Below, one piece after another: positions 28,204 to 37,007 of a stretch of DNA of 64,000 bases. How positions within the stretch are numbered: the first letter of the stretch is position 1; each line of letters starts with the position of its first letter. The stretch is from Winogradskyella sp. MH6 (GTDB taxonomy: Bacteria; Bacteroidota; Bacteroidia; Flavobacteriales; Flavobacteriaceae): contig NZ_CP094494.1 of assembly GCF_022810765.1 (NCBI RefSeq), forward strand, positions 3,348,001 to 3,412,000. The letters are read 5' to 3'. The position numbers and the translations under genes are program-made. The notes below the pieces were generated by a model. That model was not told where the DNA came from. It was given only the letters and a program-made list of their open reading frames with translations, and ran no database searches.

Positions 28204-29520
28204 TTATTTTAATTCAATTTTTAAAATTTGATTTGTTTGGTCTGTAACCTTAAAACGTTCATCTGCTCTTCTCCCAACAACCCAAACTATTTTATTTTCT
28301 GATGTTAAAACCCAAGTGCTCTCTTTTTCAATGGGAGTTAACTTTTCATCTTTTAAGTATTTGCTCACTTTCTTTTTGCCTTTCATACCAATAGGATAAA
28401 AAACATCGCCAGTTTCCCATGGTCTAAGTTCTAAAGGATAGTTTAGTTTTTCTGCATCTACGTAAATTGTAGTTTTAGATTTGTCCATTAGAGCCTCTGC
28501 TTCATTAAAAAACAAAATACCAATGGGTGTTTTTATAGAGCGATTTTCTTTTGTAATTAATAGAGATTCTTCGCTTTGCTCTGAATGACATAATTCAGAT
28601 AAAATCAAAAAATCGCGATGCTTGGTGAGCTTATACGTGTTTGAAGTTATGTATTTACCTGTTTCGGCATCTAGTAAACCTTCAACATCATTCCATTCAT
28701 TAAAACCACATTCTTTAAAAGCTTCAAACAAAAAGGCTTTAGGGTTATTTTGTTTTTTAAATTCTGAAACTGCATAGGTTATCGTATTTCCTTCTTCTTT
28801 TAATATTGCTTTACTTAGAAAATCTTTTATACTTTGGTTGACTATAGCTTCCGTCTCCTTTAGGTTTGATAAGGTATTCTGAAAGCTATCCAAAACATTA
28901 GGATTGATTTCCTTTAGAATTGGAATCACTTCATGCCTTAATTTATTCCTAAGGTATTTTCTTGATGAATTACTACTATCTTCTCTCCAGGCTATGTTTT
29001 CACTTTTAGCGTATGCTTCTATTGTTTCTCTAGAAAATGACAATAATGGCCTAGCAATATTTCCATTCAGTTCCGGAATTCCTGTTAAACCATTAAGTCC
29101 AGTTCCTCTGGTGAAATTGATTAAAAATGTTTCAAGGTTATCATCTGCGTGATGTGCGGTAAGGATGTAATCGAATTTTAATTGTTGTGCTAATTCTGAA
29201 AACCAATCGTATCGTAATTCGCGAGCAGCCATTTGAATAGAACATTTGTTTTCTTCAGCATAGGCTTCAGTATCAAAATTCTGAACAAACACTTCAACAT
29301 TCAACTGCTCTCCTAAGTCTAAAACAAAATCTTCGTCAGCATCACTTTCATTTCCCCTTAAATTAAAATTACAATGTGCTAAAGCAAAATCAAAATTCAA
29401 TTTATGACATAGCTGCGCCAATACCACACTGTCTATTCCACCAGAAATAGCAATGACTAAACGAGAATTTTTCAGAAAAGGAAATTGTTCCTCAATATGG
29501 TTTTTAAAAGCAGTTAACAT
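28204..29520 (-). CDS. tilS: tRNA(Ile)-lysidine synthase
   Basis: 438 residues. LVIAISGGIDSVVLAQL (21-37) is the PP-loop, HCNFNLRGNESDADE near 49 and TAHHADDNLETFLINFTRGTG near 120-140 are family signatures, and the C-terminal TilS domain contains LRPWETGDVFYPIGMKGKKKVS. It modifies C34 of tRNA-Ile(CAU) to lysidine and is essential. Residues about 311-321 (CHSEQSEESLL) are encoded by a REP-like repeat kept in frame, probably a surface-loop insertion in the linker between domains. Confidence 0.95.
   Translation of the reverse strand: MLTAFKNHIEEQFPFLKNSRLVIAISGGIDSVVLAQLCHKLNFDFALAHCNFNLRGNESDADEDFVLDLGEQLNVEVFVQNFDTEAYAEENKCSIQMAARELRYDWFSELAQQLKFDYILTAHHADDNLETFLINFTRGTGLNGLTGIPELNGNIARPLLSFSRETIEAYAKSENIAWREDSSNSSRKYLRNKLRHEVIPILKEINPNVLDSFQNTLSNLKETEAIVNQSIKDFLSKAILKEEGNTITYAVSEFKKQNNPKAFLFEAFKECGFNEWNDVEGLLDAETGKYITSNTYKLTKHRDFLILSELCHSEQSEESLLITKENRSIKTPIGILFFNEAEALMDKSKTTIYVDAEKLNYPLELRPWETGDVFYPIGMKGKKKVSKYLKDEKLTPIEKESTWVLTSENKIVWVVGRRADERFKVTDQTNQILKIELK
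28561..28590. repeat. REP-like repeat inside tilS
   Basis: The minus strand reads TGTCATTCAGAGCAAAGCGA followed by AGAATCTCTA, matching the dispersed repeat family usually written TGTCATTCTGAGCGAAGCGA. It lies wholly in the tilS reading frame and adds about ten residues. A second, related repeat is at 28174-28200. Confidence 0.6.
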
Positions 29521-29627
29521 AGCGTAAAGATACGATAATGTACTACTCTTACAATTAGTTAAAAATGATAAAAATCATATCGAAATTGTTCCTTTATTGG
29601 TAACTTTAAAGAAGTAATTTAAAAACT

Positions 29628-30323
29628 ATGGTTATGAGCACAATAAAAGAACTTTCAGCAAAATCTGCACAAACTACTTTTGATAAAAAAGTGCTAACCG
29701 CAGTACAGCATTTGCATCCATATGTAAAACACAGAATTTACATAGCAGAATCTACAGGCATTTTACCAAAAAACATGTATTCATCTAACGGTATAATTGA
29801 CGAATGTATCATTACACTTTACAGCAATGGTTTTAATATAGAAGCTGAATATTCAGCAGTTAGACTTGAGCTTTTTAAACTCGTGGATAATTATATGAAC
29901 GAACTTTTTAAGAAAGAAGTTTTTCATAAAAACACCATTAGCACAGACGACATTAGACGACATGAAATCGCTAAACTTGGCGAAGAATACACCGTTGACG
30001 CTGACTTAGATTTAATCTTAAATACTGAGCTTAATGACATTTCTTACAGACAAGAAATGGATAATGAGCTGTACTTATATGAAGATAAAGAAACTTCTAT
30101 TTTAAATGCTTTTGAAGTTAAAGATTTGTCCACCAAAGAGTCTCCTAAAGTCTTTGGTCGCTTTTACAGTTGGCTACCAATTAATATTTCTAATATTATT
30201 GATTTGTATATTTTCGGTAATTTAGAATTTGAGGACATCGCCAAAATAAAGAACATTACAACGTCTAGAATTGAGTTTATTTTTGATCGTGTTAAAAAGA
30301 GCTTTAGATCGCATATTGAATAG
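29628..30323 (+). CDS. Sigma-70-like protein with a C-terminal helix-turn-helix
   Basis: 231 residues; ATG codons at 29628 and 29634 are both possible. The last 40 residues, LEFEDIAKIKNITTSRIEFI followed by FDRVKKSFRSHI, have the pattern of sigma region 4. The N-terminal 90 residues are helical and could correspond to a diverged region 2. The middle is highly acidic. It might be a sigma factor, a sigma-like regulator or an anti-sigma partner; the motif is weak. Monocistronic, ending in a TTAGA/TCTAA array. Confidence 0.5.
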   Translation: MVMSTIKELSAKSAQTTFDKKVLTAVQHLHPYVKHRIYIAESTGILPKNMYSSNGIIDECIITLYSNGFNIEAEYSAVRLELFKLVDNYMNELFKKEVFHKNTISTDDIRRHEIAKLGEEYTVDADLDLILNTELNDISYRQEMDNELYLYEDKETSILNAFEVKDLSTKESPKVFGRFYSWLPINISNIIDLYIFGNLEFEDIAKIKNITTSRIEFIFDRVKKSFRSHIE

Positions 30324-30425
30324 ATTTTTTAGACCTATTAGATAATTAGATATTTGGATTTGTTAGATACGATTACCATTAGAAAGAGTCTAAAGATCTA
30401 AGTATCTAACCGTCTAAATATCTAA
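30324..30425. repeat. TTAGA/TCTAA inverted array between convergent genes
   Basis: Five TTAGA units in the left half face TCTAA units in the right half. The best arms are 30346-30370 and 30402-30425, which pair over most of 24-25 bases with a small internal loop. The right arm includes the pabB stop codon. The layout is the same as at 13041-13117. Probably ends transcription from both sides. Confidence 0.65.
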
Positions 30426-31714
30426 TTTTCCAAAACCTCTCGCATGGCTTTGGCTTTTACCAAACATTCCTCGTATTCTTTAAGCGGATTGCTCTTTGCT
30501 GTAATGGCACTACCAACTGAATAAGACACATATTTCTTGGTCTCATTATAAAGAATACTTCGTATTATGACGTTAAAGTCAAAGTCGTTTTTTGGTGTAA
30601 AATAACCAACTGCACCAGAATATAATCCACGTTTGGTCTCCTCTAAATCTTCAATAATTTTCATCGCTGAGATTTTTGGTGCTCCTGTCATACTTCCCAT
30701 AGGAAACGTAGTTTTTATAATATCTACAGGATGAATATCTTCTGAAACTTTAGAAGTTACCGTTGAAATCATTTGATGTACTTGTAAAAAGGAATACACT
30801 TTACACAATTCTTCCACCTGTACACTTCCCTTTGTTGCTGTATGAGACAAATCATTTCTAACCAAGTCTACAATCATAATGTTCTCACTACGCTCTTTTG
30901 GGTCGCTGGCTAAATTTTCAGCTAATCTGAGATCTTCTTTTTCATTTTTAGAACGCTTGGCTGTACCTTTTATAGGCTGCGAAATGACCTTATCATCTTC
31001 TTTTTTGATATAACGCTCTGGCGAAGCAGACAAAAGGTACTTATCAAAAGACTTAAATAAGGTTGCAAAAGGTGGTTTAGAGATTTGATTTAATTTGTTG
31101 TAAACTTCTAATGGATTTATAACGCTATTTTCTGCATAGAACTCCTGACAAAAATTAGCTTCATAAATATCTCCTCTATGAATACGCGCTAACATTGTGT
31201 TGACTTTCTCAAAGTATTCGTCCTTGTGAATTCTGAGTTTTATCTTAATCGGATGTTTAGATTCTTGGATGTTTAGATTACCAGATTGTTCTATTGCTAA
31301 TAAATCACTTTCAATCTCATCATCAACTAGGTTTAAATACTGAAATTCTGCAATATTACCTTTAATTAAAATCAGTTTTTTTGGTTGAAAAAAATACAAA
31401 TCCGGAAATCCTAAACCATCAAAATTTTTAGACTCTAAGTCTTCAATTGAATTCTTTAAATCATACGTTAAGTAACCAAAAATCCAGTCTTTAGTAGTTT
31501 TTTGATATTCCTTTAAACGCTCAAAAGCGTCTATGTAGTCTGTTTGCAAACTTGTGAAAGCATCAACAGCCAAAACAGCATCATAATTACTGTATTGGTC
31601 TTTATAATCATTAGAGTCTAACCAAACAACATCATCAAACTGCTGTGCCCAACACAACAACTGTTGTTTAAAAACTTTAGGATTTTTTATTGTTTGATTA
31701 TGTGATGTTCTCAA
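30422..31714 (-). CDS. pabB: Aminodeoxychorismate synthase component I
   Basis: 430 residues from the TTG at 31714. The first ATG (31804) adds 30 residues and runs into the divergent gene; the TTG start gives an N-terminus at RTSHN. The chorismate-binding domain has QPIKGTAKRS near 253 (the PabB lysine motif, where TrpE has LAGT), IVDLVRNDLSH near 295, MGSMTGAPKISAM near 345 and SVGSAITAKSNP near 400. It forms 4-amino-4-deoxychorismate for folate synthesis together with a glutaminase that is not in the window. Confidence 0.9.
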   Translation of the reverse strand: MRTSHNQTIKNPKVFKQQLLCWAQQFDDVVWLDSNDYKDQYSNYDAVLAVDAFTSLQTDYIDAFERLKEYQKTTKDWIFGYLTYDLKNSIEDLESKNFDGLGFPDLYFFQPKKLILIKGNIAEFQYLNLVDDEIESDLLAIEQSGNLNIQESKHPIKIKLRIHKDEYFEKVNTMLARIHRGDIYEANFCQEFYAENSVINPLEVYNKLNQISKPPFATLFKSFDKYLLSASPERYIKKEDDKVISQPIKGTAKRSKNEKEDLRLAENLASDPKERSENIMIVDLVRNDLSHTATKGSVQVEELCKVYSFLQVHQMISTVTSKVSEDIHPVDIIKTTFPMGSMTGAPKISAMKIIEDLEETKRGLYSGAVGYFTPKNDFDFNVIIRSILYNETKKYVSYSVGSAITAKSNPLKEYEECLVKAKAMREVLEN

Positions 31715-31797
31715 CGGAGTAAAATAATTTTGTAAAAATAATGAGAATACATTTTCTAGCGTAGAAGAATTGTATCTTTCAATAAAAAATAAAAACC

Positions 31798-32688
31798 ATG
31801 CCATTTTTAGAAAACGACCTACTTAAAATTGAAATAAAGTCTAAAGGAGCCGAGCTATGTAGTATACGTTCCTTAAAAAATAATACCGAGTTTATTTGGG
31901 AAGCAAACCCAGATGTTTGGGGAAGTCATGCTCCAAATCTGTTTCCAATTATTGGAGCCATGAAAGAGAACAGTTATATCTATAACGGCAAAAAGTATAA
32001 CATGCCAAAACATGGTTTTGTAAGGCACAACAAAGATTTTGAAGTGATTTCTAATTCAAATTCTGAAGTTACATTTCAACTAAACTCAAATGATGAGCTA
32101 AGAGCAATTTATCCTTTTGAGTTTGAGTTTTTAATCACTTACGAGCTTAATGACAATGAACTTTTAATACACCATACTGTAAAAAACACAGATTCTAAGA
32201 CCATGTATTTTTCTCTTGGAGGACATCCTGCGTTTGCATGTCCTTTGTTTAAAGATGAATCTTATACCGATTATTTTTTAGAGTTTGAAAAACAAGAAAC
32301 CAGCAGATCATATTTGCTTAATATGGCAACAGGATTGGTCTCGGATAAAACAAAACCTGTTTTTGACAGTCCCAACACTATAAATTTACATGGAGATCTT
32401 TTTAATGAAGATGCATTGATTTTTAAAGATTTAAAATCGAGACAAGTGGCATTAAAACACAAAGCAAAAGGTGAAATTCTTAATGTTAAATTTGAAGGTT
32501 TTCCTTTTTTGGGCATTTGGGCAAAACCTAATGCACCTTACGTTTGTATTGAGCCTTGGATTGGCATCGCTGATTCAGAAAGTACCAATCAACAACTAAA
32601 AGATAAGGAAGGTATTGTGACTTTAGAACCCAAAAAATTATTCAAAGCAACGTATAGTATAACGCTTAATCGCAATTTGTTAAACTGA
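31798..32688 (+). CDS. Aldose 1-epimerase family protein
   Basis: 296 residues of the galactose mutarotase-like fold. SKGAELCSIRS near 14, PNLFPIIGAMKENSY near 46-60, MPKHGFVRHNKDFEV near 70-84, SLGGHPAFACPL near 141-152 and IEPWIGIADSE near 249 match the YeaD-type (glucose-6-phosphate 1-epimerase/aldose epimerase) group. It interconverts anomers of a hexose or hexose phosphate. A TATCTTTC near-consensus -7 box stands about 20 bp before the ATG, in the 83-bp gap from pabB. Confidence 0.88.
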   Translation: MPFLENDLLKIEIKSKGAELCSIRSLKNNTEFIWEANPDVWGSHAPNLFPIIGAMKENSYIYNGKKYNMPKHGFVRHNKDFEVISNSNSEVTFQLNSNDELRAIYPFEFEFLITYELNDNELLIHHTVKNTDSKTMYFSLGGHPAFACPLFKDESYTDYFLEFEKQETSRSYLLNMATGLVSDKTKPVFDSPNTINLHGDLFNEDALIFKDLKSRQVALKHKAKGEILNVKFEGFPFLGIWAKPNAPYVCIEPWIGIADSESTNQQLKDKEGIVTLEPKKLFKATYSITLNRNLLN

Positions 32689-32704
32689 TATAGATTATTA
32701 ATAG

Positions 32705-32712
32705 TAGCTTTG
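32705..32712 (+). promoter_or_regulatory. -7 promoter element of the DEAD-box helicase gene
   Basis: TAGCTTTG matches TAnnTTTG and lies 10 bp before the helicase ATG, giving a very short leader. No convincing TTG -33 box at the usual distance. Confidence 0.4.
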
Positions 32713-32722
32713 CACAAAATCT

Positions 32723-34084
32723 ATGGCTGTGACTTTTCAAGATTTAAATCTAAATACTCCTTTATACAATGCTATTGAAGACTTAGGATTTACAACTCCT
32801 ACTCCAATACAATCTGAAGCATTTAATGTTGTAGCTTCTGGTAAAGATGTGGTTGGTATAGCGCAAACTGGTACTGGTAAGACCTTTGCGTATATGCTAC
32901 CTATTTTGCGTCATCTTAAATACTCAAGACAAGACAATCCAAGAGTTTTAGTTTTGGTACCAACACGCGAGCTCGTTGTACAGGTTGTAAGCGAAATAGA
33001 AAAAATGTCTAAATACATTAATAACCGTGTTTTAGGTGTTTATGGAGGTACTAATATCAATACGCAAAAACAAGCTGTTGCACAAGGTTTAGATATTATT
33101 GTGGCTACACCAGGACGTTTATACGACCTTGCAGTTAGCCGAGTTTTACAGCTTAAATCTATTCAAAAATTAGTGATAGATGAGGTTGATGTGATGCTAG
33201 ATTTAGGATTTAGACATCAATTAATGAACATCTTTGATATTCTTCCAGAGCGCAGACAAAACATTATGTTCTCTGCAACGATGACAGCAGATGTTGATGA
33301 GTTGATAACAGATTTTTTTATTAATCCTACTAAAATTCAAATTGCAGTCTCTGGTACTCCGCTAGAAAATATTAAACAAGAACGTTACAATGTTCCTAAT
33401 TTTTATACAAAAGTTAATTTACTAGAATACCTATTAAGTGATAAAGATGAGTTTTCTAAAGTTTTAATCTTTGTAGCCTACAAGAAAATGGCAGACCGAT
33501 TGTTTGATAAATTAGAAGAGCTTTTTCCTGGTCAAAGCTGTGTTATTCACTCTAACAAAACACAGAATTATAGACTTAGAAGTATAGAACAGTTTAGTGA
33601 AGGCGAGCACAGATTATTGGTAGCCACAGATGTTATGGCAAGAGGATTAGATATTGATGATGTTACACACGTTATCAATTTTGACACACCAGATTATCCT
33701 GAAAACTATATGCACCGAATCGGTAGAACTGGTCGTGCAGAAAAACAAGGTTATGCGCTATTATTCTCTACCGAAAAAGAGCAAGAAGCCAGAGAACGTA
33801 TTGAAGCTTTAATGCAACTAGAGATTGAAACTAAGGACATACCAAATGTTGTAGAAATCTCAACTGAACTTATTGAAGAAGAGCGACCTCAAATTAGAGA
33901 ACGCAATAATCCCACAAAGCGTAGTACTGAAGATATACCTGGTCCTGCATTTCACGAAAAGAAGGAGAAGAACAAAAAGGTAAATTTAGGTGGTTCTTAC
34001 AGACGCGAAATTTCTAAAAAGTACAAGAAGCCTAAAACACGAGGTGATAAAAATTATAACAAGCGTAACAAAAAGAAACGCTGA
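32723..34084 (+). CDS. DEAD-box RNA helicase with a DEVD Walker B motif
   Basis: 453 residues. Q motif TPTPIQSEAF near 25, motif I AQTGTGKT near 49, Ia PTREL near 80, motif II DEVD near 153 instead of DEAD, motif III SAT near 187, motif V ATDVMARGLDID near 310 and motif VI HRIGRTGRAE near 334. The C-terminal 80 residues are lysine-rich and basic, suited to RNA binding. Likely role in ribosome assembly or RNA decay at low temperature; the exact RhlE/CsdA-type assignment is open. Confidence 0.92.
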   Translation: MAVTFQDLNLNTPLYNAIEDLGFTTPTPIQSEAFNVVASGKDVVGIAQTGTGKTFAYMLPILRHLKYSRQDNPRVLVLVPTRELVVQVVSEIEKMSKYINNRVLGVYGGTNINTQKQAVAQGLDIIVATPGRLYDLAVSRVLQLKSIQKLVIDEVDVMLDLGFRHQLMNIFDILPERRQNIMFSATMTADVDELITDFFINPTKIQIAVSGTPLENIKQERYNVPNFYTKVNLLEYLLSDKDEFSKVLIFVAYKKMADRLFDKLEELFPGQSCVIHSNKTQNYRLRSIEQFSEGEHRLLVATDVMARGLDIDDVTHVINFDTPDYPENYMHRIGRTGRAEKQGYALLFSTEKEQEARERIEALMQLEIETKDIPNVVEISTELIEEERPQIRERNNPTKRSTEDIPGPAFHEKKEKNKKVNLGGSYRREISKKYKKPKTRGDKNYNKRNKKKR

Positions 34085-34092
34085 TAAAAAAA

Positions 34093-34123
34093 GAAAACCT
34101 CTTCAAAAATTGAAGAGGTTTTC
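34093..34123. terminator. Bidirectional intrinsic terminator
   Basis: A perfect 14-bp stem, GAAAACCTCTTCAA with its complement, and a 3-base loop. T runs stand after it on the minus strand and TTTTC on the plus strand. It lies between the convergent helicase and mechanosensitive channel genes. The remaining spacer to 34183 holds only a small AT hairpin. Confidence 0.88.
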
Positions 34124-34183
34124 TATATACGTCAAGTACCGCAGGACCGCATTTTATATGAAATAAAATCTATAACCCTAACC

Positions 34184-35017
34184 TTATAGTTGATCCTGCA
34201 CTTGTACTTGATTATCCATTAAATCGTTTATTGGTACTATTAACCTACCTTTTGAACCTTTTAATATCACTGATATACTTCTAACTTCATCTACTGTATA
34301 ACTTTCGTTATTAAAAACTATTTTCTGCCCAACTTCAAACATTTTTCTTGCATAAAATGTATGCATAAGCTTAGATACAACACCTTTTGCTCCAAGACCA
34401 AATGCAATTGTAAAAGCCAAAAGAAAAGCTCCCAAAATCATGGTAATGTTGCTTGTAATTATTGTAGTATCTATACCTGCTTGATTTAGAGCTGTAATTG
34501 AAATAAATATTAACAATAAAAAGAAAACTATATGGCTAATCATTTTGCCTCCAGATAAATCCATAGATTCAAAAAATGATTTCAATCCATTTTTTACAAA
34601 ATTGGCAAACAACAAACCCAATGTAAAAATGATTAAGGCTGCAAATAGCTGTGGTAAATATGATAACAATTCACTTATCTGATTGGAGATTATCTCTAAT
34701 CCTAAAACATCAGACATCATTATTACCAGAATGATATACATCACCCATTTTACGAATTTTGACACAATCTTAATCGTATCAAAATTCAACTTTTTGCCTT
34801 CTATGATTTCAATATCATTCAGACTGTCGTCTAATTTATTAGCCTTAGCTAATTTTAAAACTTTCCTTACAGCCTTTACAACAAGTTTTGTCACTATCCA
34901 CCCTATAATTAAAATAGCTAGTGCAGCTAAAGCTTTAACTAAAAACGCCGAAACTTCTGGCCACATAGAAGATAATGACTGCATTGCCGAATTTTTAAAA
35001 TCTGTTACTTTTTCCAT
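34184..35017 (-). CDS. MscS-like mechanosensitive channel family protein
   Basis: 277 residues with an N-terminal amphipathic segment, a helix ALAALAILIIGWIVTKLVV near 30-48 (the TM_helix repeat of this family), and three further membrane helices between about 80 and 205. A small beta domain follows (GQKIVFNNESYTVDEVRSIS near 233), like the MscS beta domain but shortened; the usual large cytosolic vestibule is missing. It is the last gene of the sigma factor operon, which suggests a stress or osmotic role. Confidence 0.82.
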   Translation of the reverse strand: MEKVTDFKNSAMQSLSSMWPEVSAFLVKALAALAILIIGWIVTKLVVKAVRKVLKLAKANKLDDSLNDIEIIEGKKLNFDTIKIVSKFVKWVMYIILVIMMSDVLGLEIISNQISELLSYLPQLFAALIIFTLGLLFANFVKNGLKSFFESMDLSGGKMISHIVFFLLLIFISITALNQAGIDTTIITSNITMILGAFLLAFTIAFGLGAKGVVSKLMHTFYARKMFEVGQKIVFNNESYTVDEVRSISVILKGSKGRLIVPINDLMDNQVQVQDQL

Positions 35018-35053
35018 ACTTATAGTATAATGTTAGGGTTACTATATATTTAA

Positions 35054-35227
35054 TTATTTTTTTCTGTTCTTACTTACAGTATCTATGATATAGCCTAAAT
35101 TATACGAAAACAGTTCGGCTAATTCCATGAGCAATTTTGCCATAGCAATGTCGCTCATAACTTTGCTCTTTAGCTCTGCTGGTACCTCTTTTAAAGGCTG
35201 GTTTATTTGCTTAAATGGATTCTCCAT
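35054..35227 (-). CDS. Small 57-residue protein encoded between sigma factor and channel genes
   Basis: An ATG within the last codons of the sigma factor gene (17-bp overlap, different frame) opens a 57-residue frame: MENPFKQINQPLKEVPAELK, then a helix SKVMSDIAMAKLLMELAELF and a basic end SKNRKK. Predicted to be helical and amphipathic, not membrane-spanning. The overlap and the 36-bp gap to the channel gene place it in one operon. The size and position would suit a sigma-factor modulator; that is inference only. Confidence 0.7.
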   Translation of the reverse strand: MENPFKQINQPLKEVPAELKSKVMSDIAMAKLLMELAELFSYNLGYIIDTVSKNRKK

Positions 35228-35804
35228 CTTTCGTATAATTATCGTACTTATGTACGAGTTTTTCTTTTGCTCTTTTTAATCGCATTTTAACTGCGCTTTC
35301 CCCTATATCTAAAGCTTCTGATAATTCTTTAATTGTTAAGTTATCTTCATACTTTAGCAACAATATCATTTTTTCTTCAGGTGAAATCAACTCCATTACG
35401 CCTTTTAACTTATCTACTCGCATATTTTCAAACTCACGAGCAGAATCAATTTCCTCACCTATATTTTGTATATCAATACTTTCTGAACTTACAGATTGTT
35501 TTTCGAACTTTTTTGCTGTATTTCTGGTTACATAATTTACACAATGATTATATGTAAACGCATATAGCCAAGTTGAAAATTTAGACTTCCCTTTAAAGCT
35601 AGCTAATTTAACAAAGACTCTCAAAAACACGTCTTGAGTTAGGTCTTTAGCTTCATCGACTCCATTTGCAAACCCGTAGCATTTATTATATACCATAGTG
35701 GCATATCTATCATAAAGCACCTCGAACAACATAGTGTCGTTGGTTTTTACGATTGCTTCCACAAGCGCTTCATCGGTTAGGCTATGAATTGCGTCTTCAG
35801 TCAA
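35211..35804 (-). CDS. ECF-type RNA polymerase sigma factor
   Basis: 197 residues. Region 2 includes FEVLYDRYATMVYNKCYGF near 29-47, DLTQDVFLRVF near 58 and FSTWLYAFTYNHCVNYV near 77. Region 4 has ISPEEKMILLLKYEDNLTIK near 140 and the helix-turn-helix ELSEALDIGESAVKMRLKRA near 160-179. Directs RNA polymerase to its own promoter set. No membrane anti-sigma factor is encoded next to it; the 57-residue product and the channel follow in the same operon. Confidence 0.93.
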   Translation of the reverse strand: MTEDAIHSLTDEALVEAIVKTNDTMLFEVLYDRYATMVYNKCYGFANGVDEAKDLTQDVFLRVFVKLASFKGKSKFSTWLYAFTYNHCVNYVTRNTAKKFEKQSVSSESIDIQNIGEEIDSAREFENMRVDKLKGVMELISPEEKMILLLKYEDNLTIKELSEALDIGESAVKMRLKRAKEKLVHKYDNYTKDGESI

Positions 35805-35895
35805 TTTTGGTTGAAAATTCTATTTTAACTTGATTGGTTATACGTTTAAGACACAAAGCTTCTTAACAAGTCACAAAAATTTTAAAAAAAATTTT

Positions 35896-36300
35896 TTACT
35901 CATTAATTTGATCTTCCATATCTCTAAGATGGTGCTCTAGAGCTAATGTTGAAATTTGAATTTCTCTTATTAAAAATGCCAAAGAAAAAATAAGTAGTAA
36001 CAATGCAAAACCAAAAATCCAAATAGCAGCATTGTGTTGATCTATATAAATTAAAAACATAGTTAAGACACATAGCAAAAGACTAGAAATACCTAAAATT
36101 TGCATCCATCGTGTAAGATTTAACCTTAGTTTTAAGTTATTAATCTGCCGCATTAACACAGCTTCCTTACGTTCTAAATATTTATCACTAAGATTTCTAA
36201 TAATTGCCGCATAAGCTAAAAAGCGATTTGTGTATGCTAACATGATTAGAGAAATTGCAGAGAATAAAAGTGCCGGAGTTGTAAGCGTAAGTTCTTCCAT
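35896..36300 (-). CDS. DUF2721-family membrane protein
   Basis: 134 residues with three predicted helices: PALLFSAISLIMLAYTNRF (10-28), ILGISSLLLCVLTMFLIYI (69-87) and IWIFGFALLLLIFSLAFLI (93-111). A conserved basic stretch follows helix one (RNLSDKYLERKE). This is the DUF2721 layout; function unknown. It lies after the terminator of the ExbB-like gene and so probably has its own promoter. Confidence 0.78.
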   Translation of the reverse strand: MEELTLTTPALLFSAISLIMLAYTNRFLAYAAIIRNLSDKYLERKEAVLMRQINNLKLRLNLTRWMQILGISSLLLCVLTMFLIYIDQHNAAIWIFGFALLLLIFSLAFLIREIQISTLALEHHLRDMEDQINE

Positions 36301-36344
36301 ATAAAAAACTTTTTACAAAATTACTGAATTTAATTTCTAGGCAT

Positions 36345-36371
36345 AAAAAAAGCGAACTTAATAAGTTCGCT
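36345..36371 (-). terminator. Intrinsic terminator of the MotA/ExbB-like gene
   Basis: A 9-bp stem AGCGAACTT/AAGTTCGCT with a 3-base loop, followed on the minus strand by six to seven T residues, 23 bp after the stop at 36395. Confidence 0.85.
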
Positions 36372-36394
36372 AGTATATAATTACTCTTCTAAGA

Positions 36395-36793
36395 TTACTC
36401 TTTGTTTTGCAGCAACCATCTTAATATTAGAATACCTATTCTTGCAATTATAAAGGTAAACAAACCAAATGTTGCTGTTAATAATGATACTTTAAGTCCA
36501 CCTGCAAAAATAGCCGGATTTGGATCTCCTAAGGCTTCTACAGAATCAAAAGCTGTAATCAATCCGATTACGGAGGCAAAAAAACCAATAACCAAACCCA
36601 ATAGACTACTGTCTACGGTAAGATTGAGCATTTTACGAGCTTTCTTAGAATCTTTTTTTAGATTAATAAAACCTATTGTAAGTAAAGCTAGAGAAAGCAA
36701 TAAGCAGATTAAGATGAGCGACATAAAAAGCGGTCCTCCTTCGTAAAAACGATCTGCGAATTGAACTGTTAAAGATAAAATTGTTGATTGCAT
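36395..36793 (-). CDS. Small MotA/TolQ/ExbB-like proton channel protein
   Basis: 132 residues with three membrane helices: FMSLILICLLLSLALLTIGF (23-42), LLGLVIGFFASVIGLITAF (64-82) and VSLLTATFGLFTFIIARIGI (103-122). The middle helix and following GLKVSLLTATFG resemble MotA/TolQ/ExbB. It is shorter than ExbB and has no ExbD partner in the neighbourhood, so a role in a Ton-type energiser is uncertain. Many Flavobacteriia carry such stand-alone forms. Confidence 0.72.
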   Translation of the reverse strand: MQSTILSLTVQFADRFYEGGPLFMSLILICLLLSLALLTIGFINLKKDSKKARKMLNLTVDSSLLGLVIGFFASVIGLITAFDSVEALGDPNPAIFAGGLKVSLLTATFGLFTFIIARIGILILRWLLQNKE

Positions 36794-37007
36794 AGTGTGT
36801 AAATTTAATTATAGTTTTAAAACTGTTTGTTTTTTGATTGCATTTCAAAACTATAAACTACATCTTGTCAATTTTTTATTTTGCGACGAATAACCTTTTT
36901 GGCATGTGATTTAACTAAATGCTAAATCCATTACTAAATCTGCTATTCGTCTACAAAATTCCTGTTGGCTCTAAAAATATAGTATTATTGTAAGAGGTTA
37001 TAACTAA

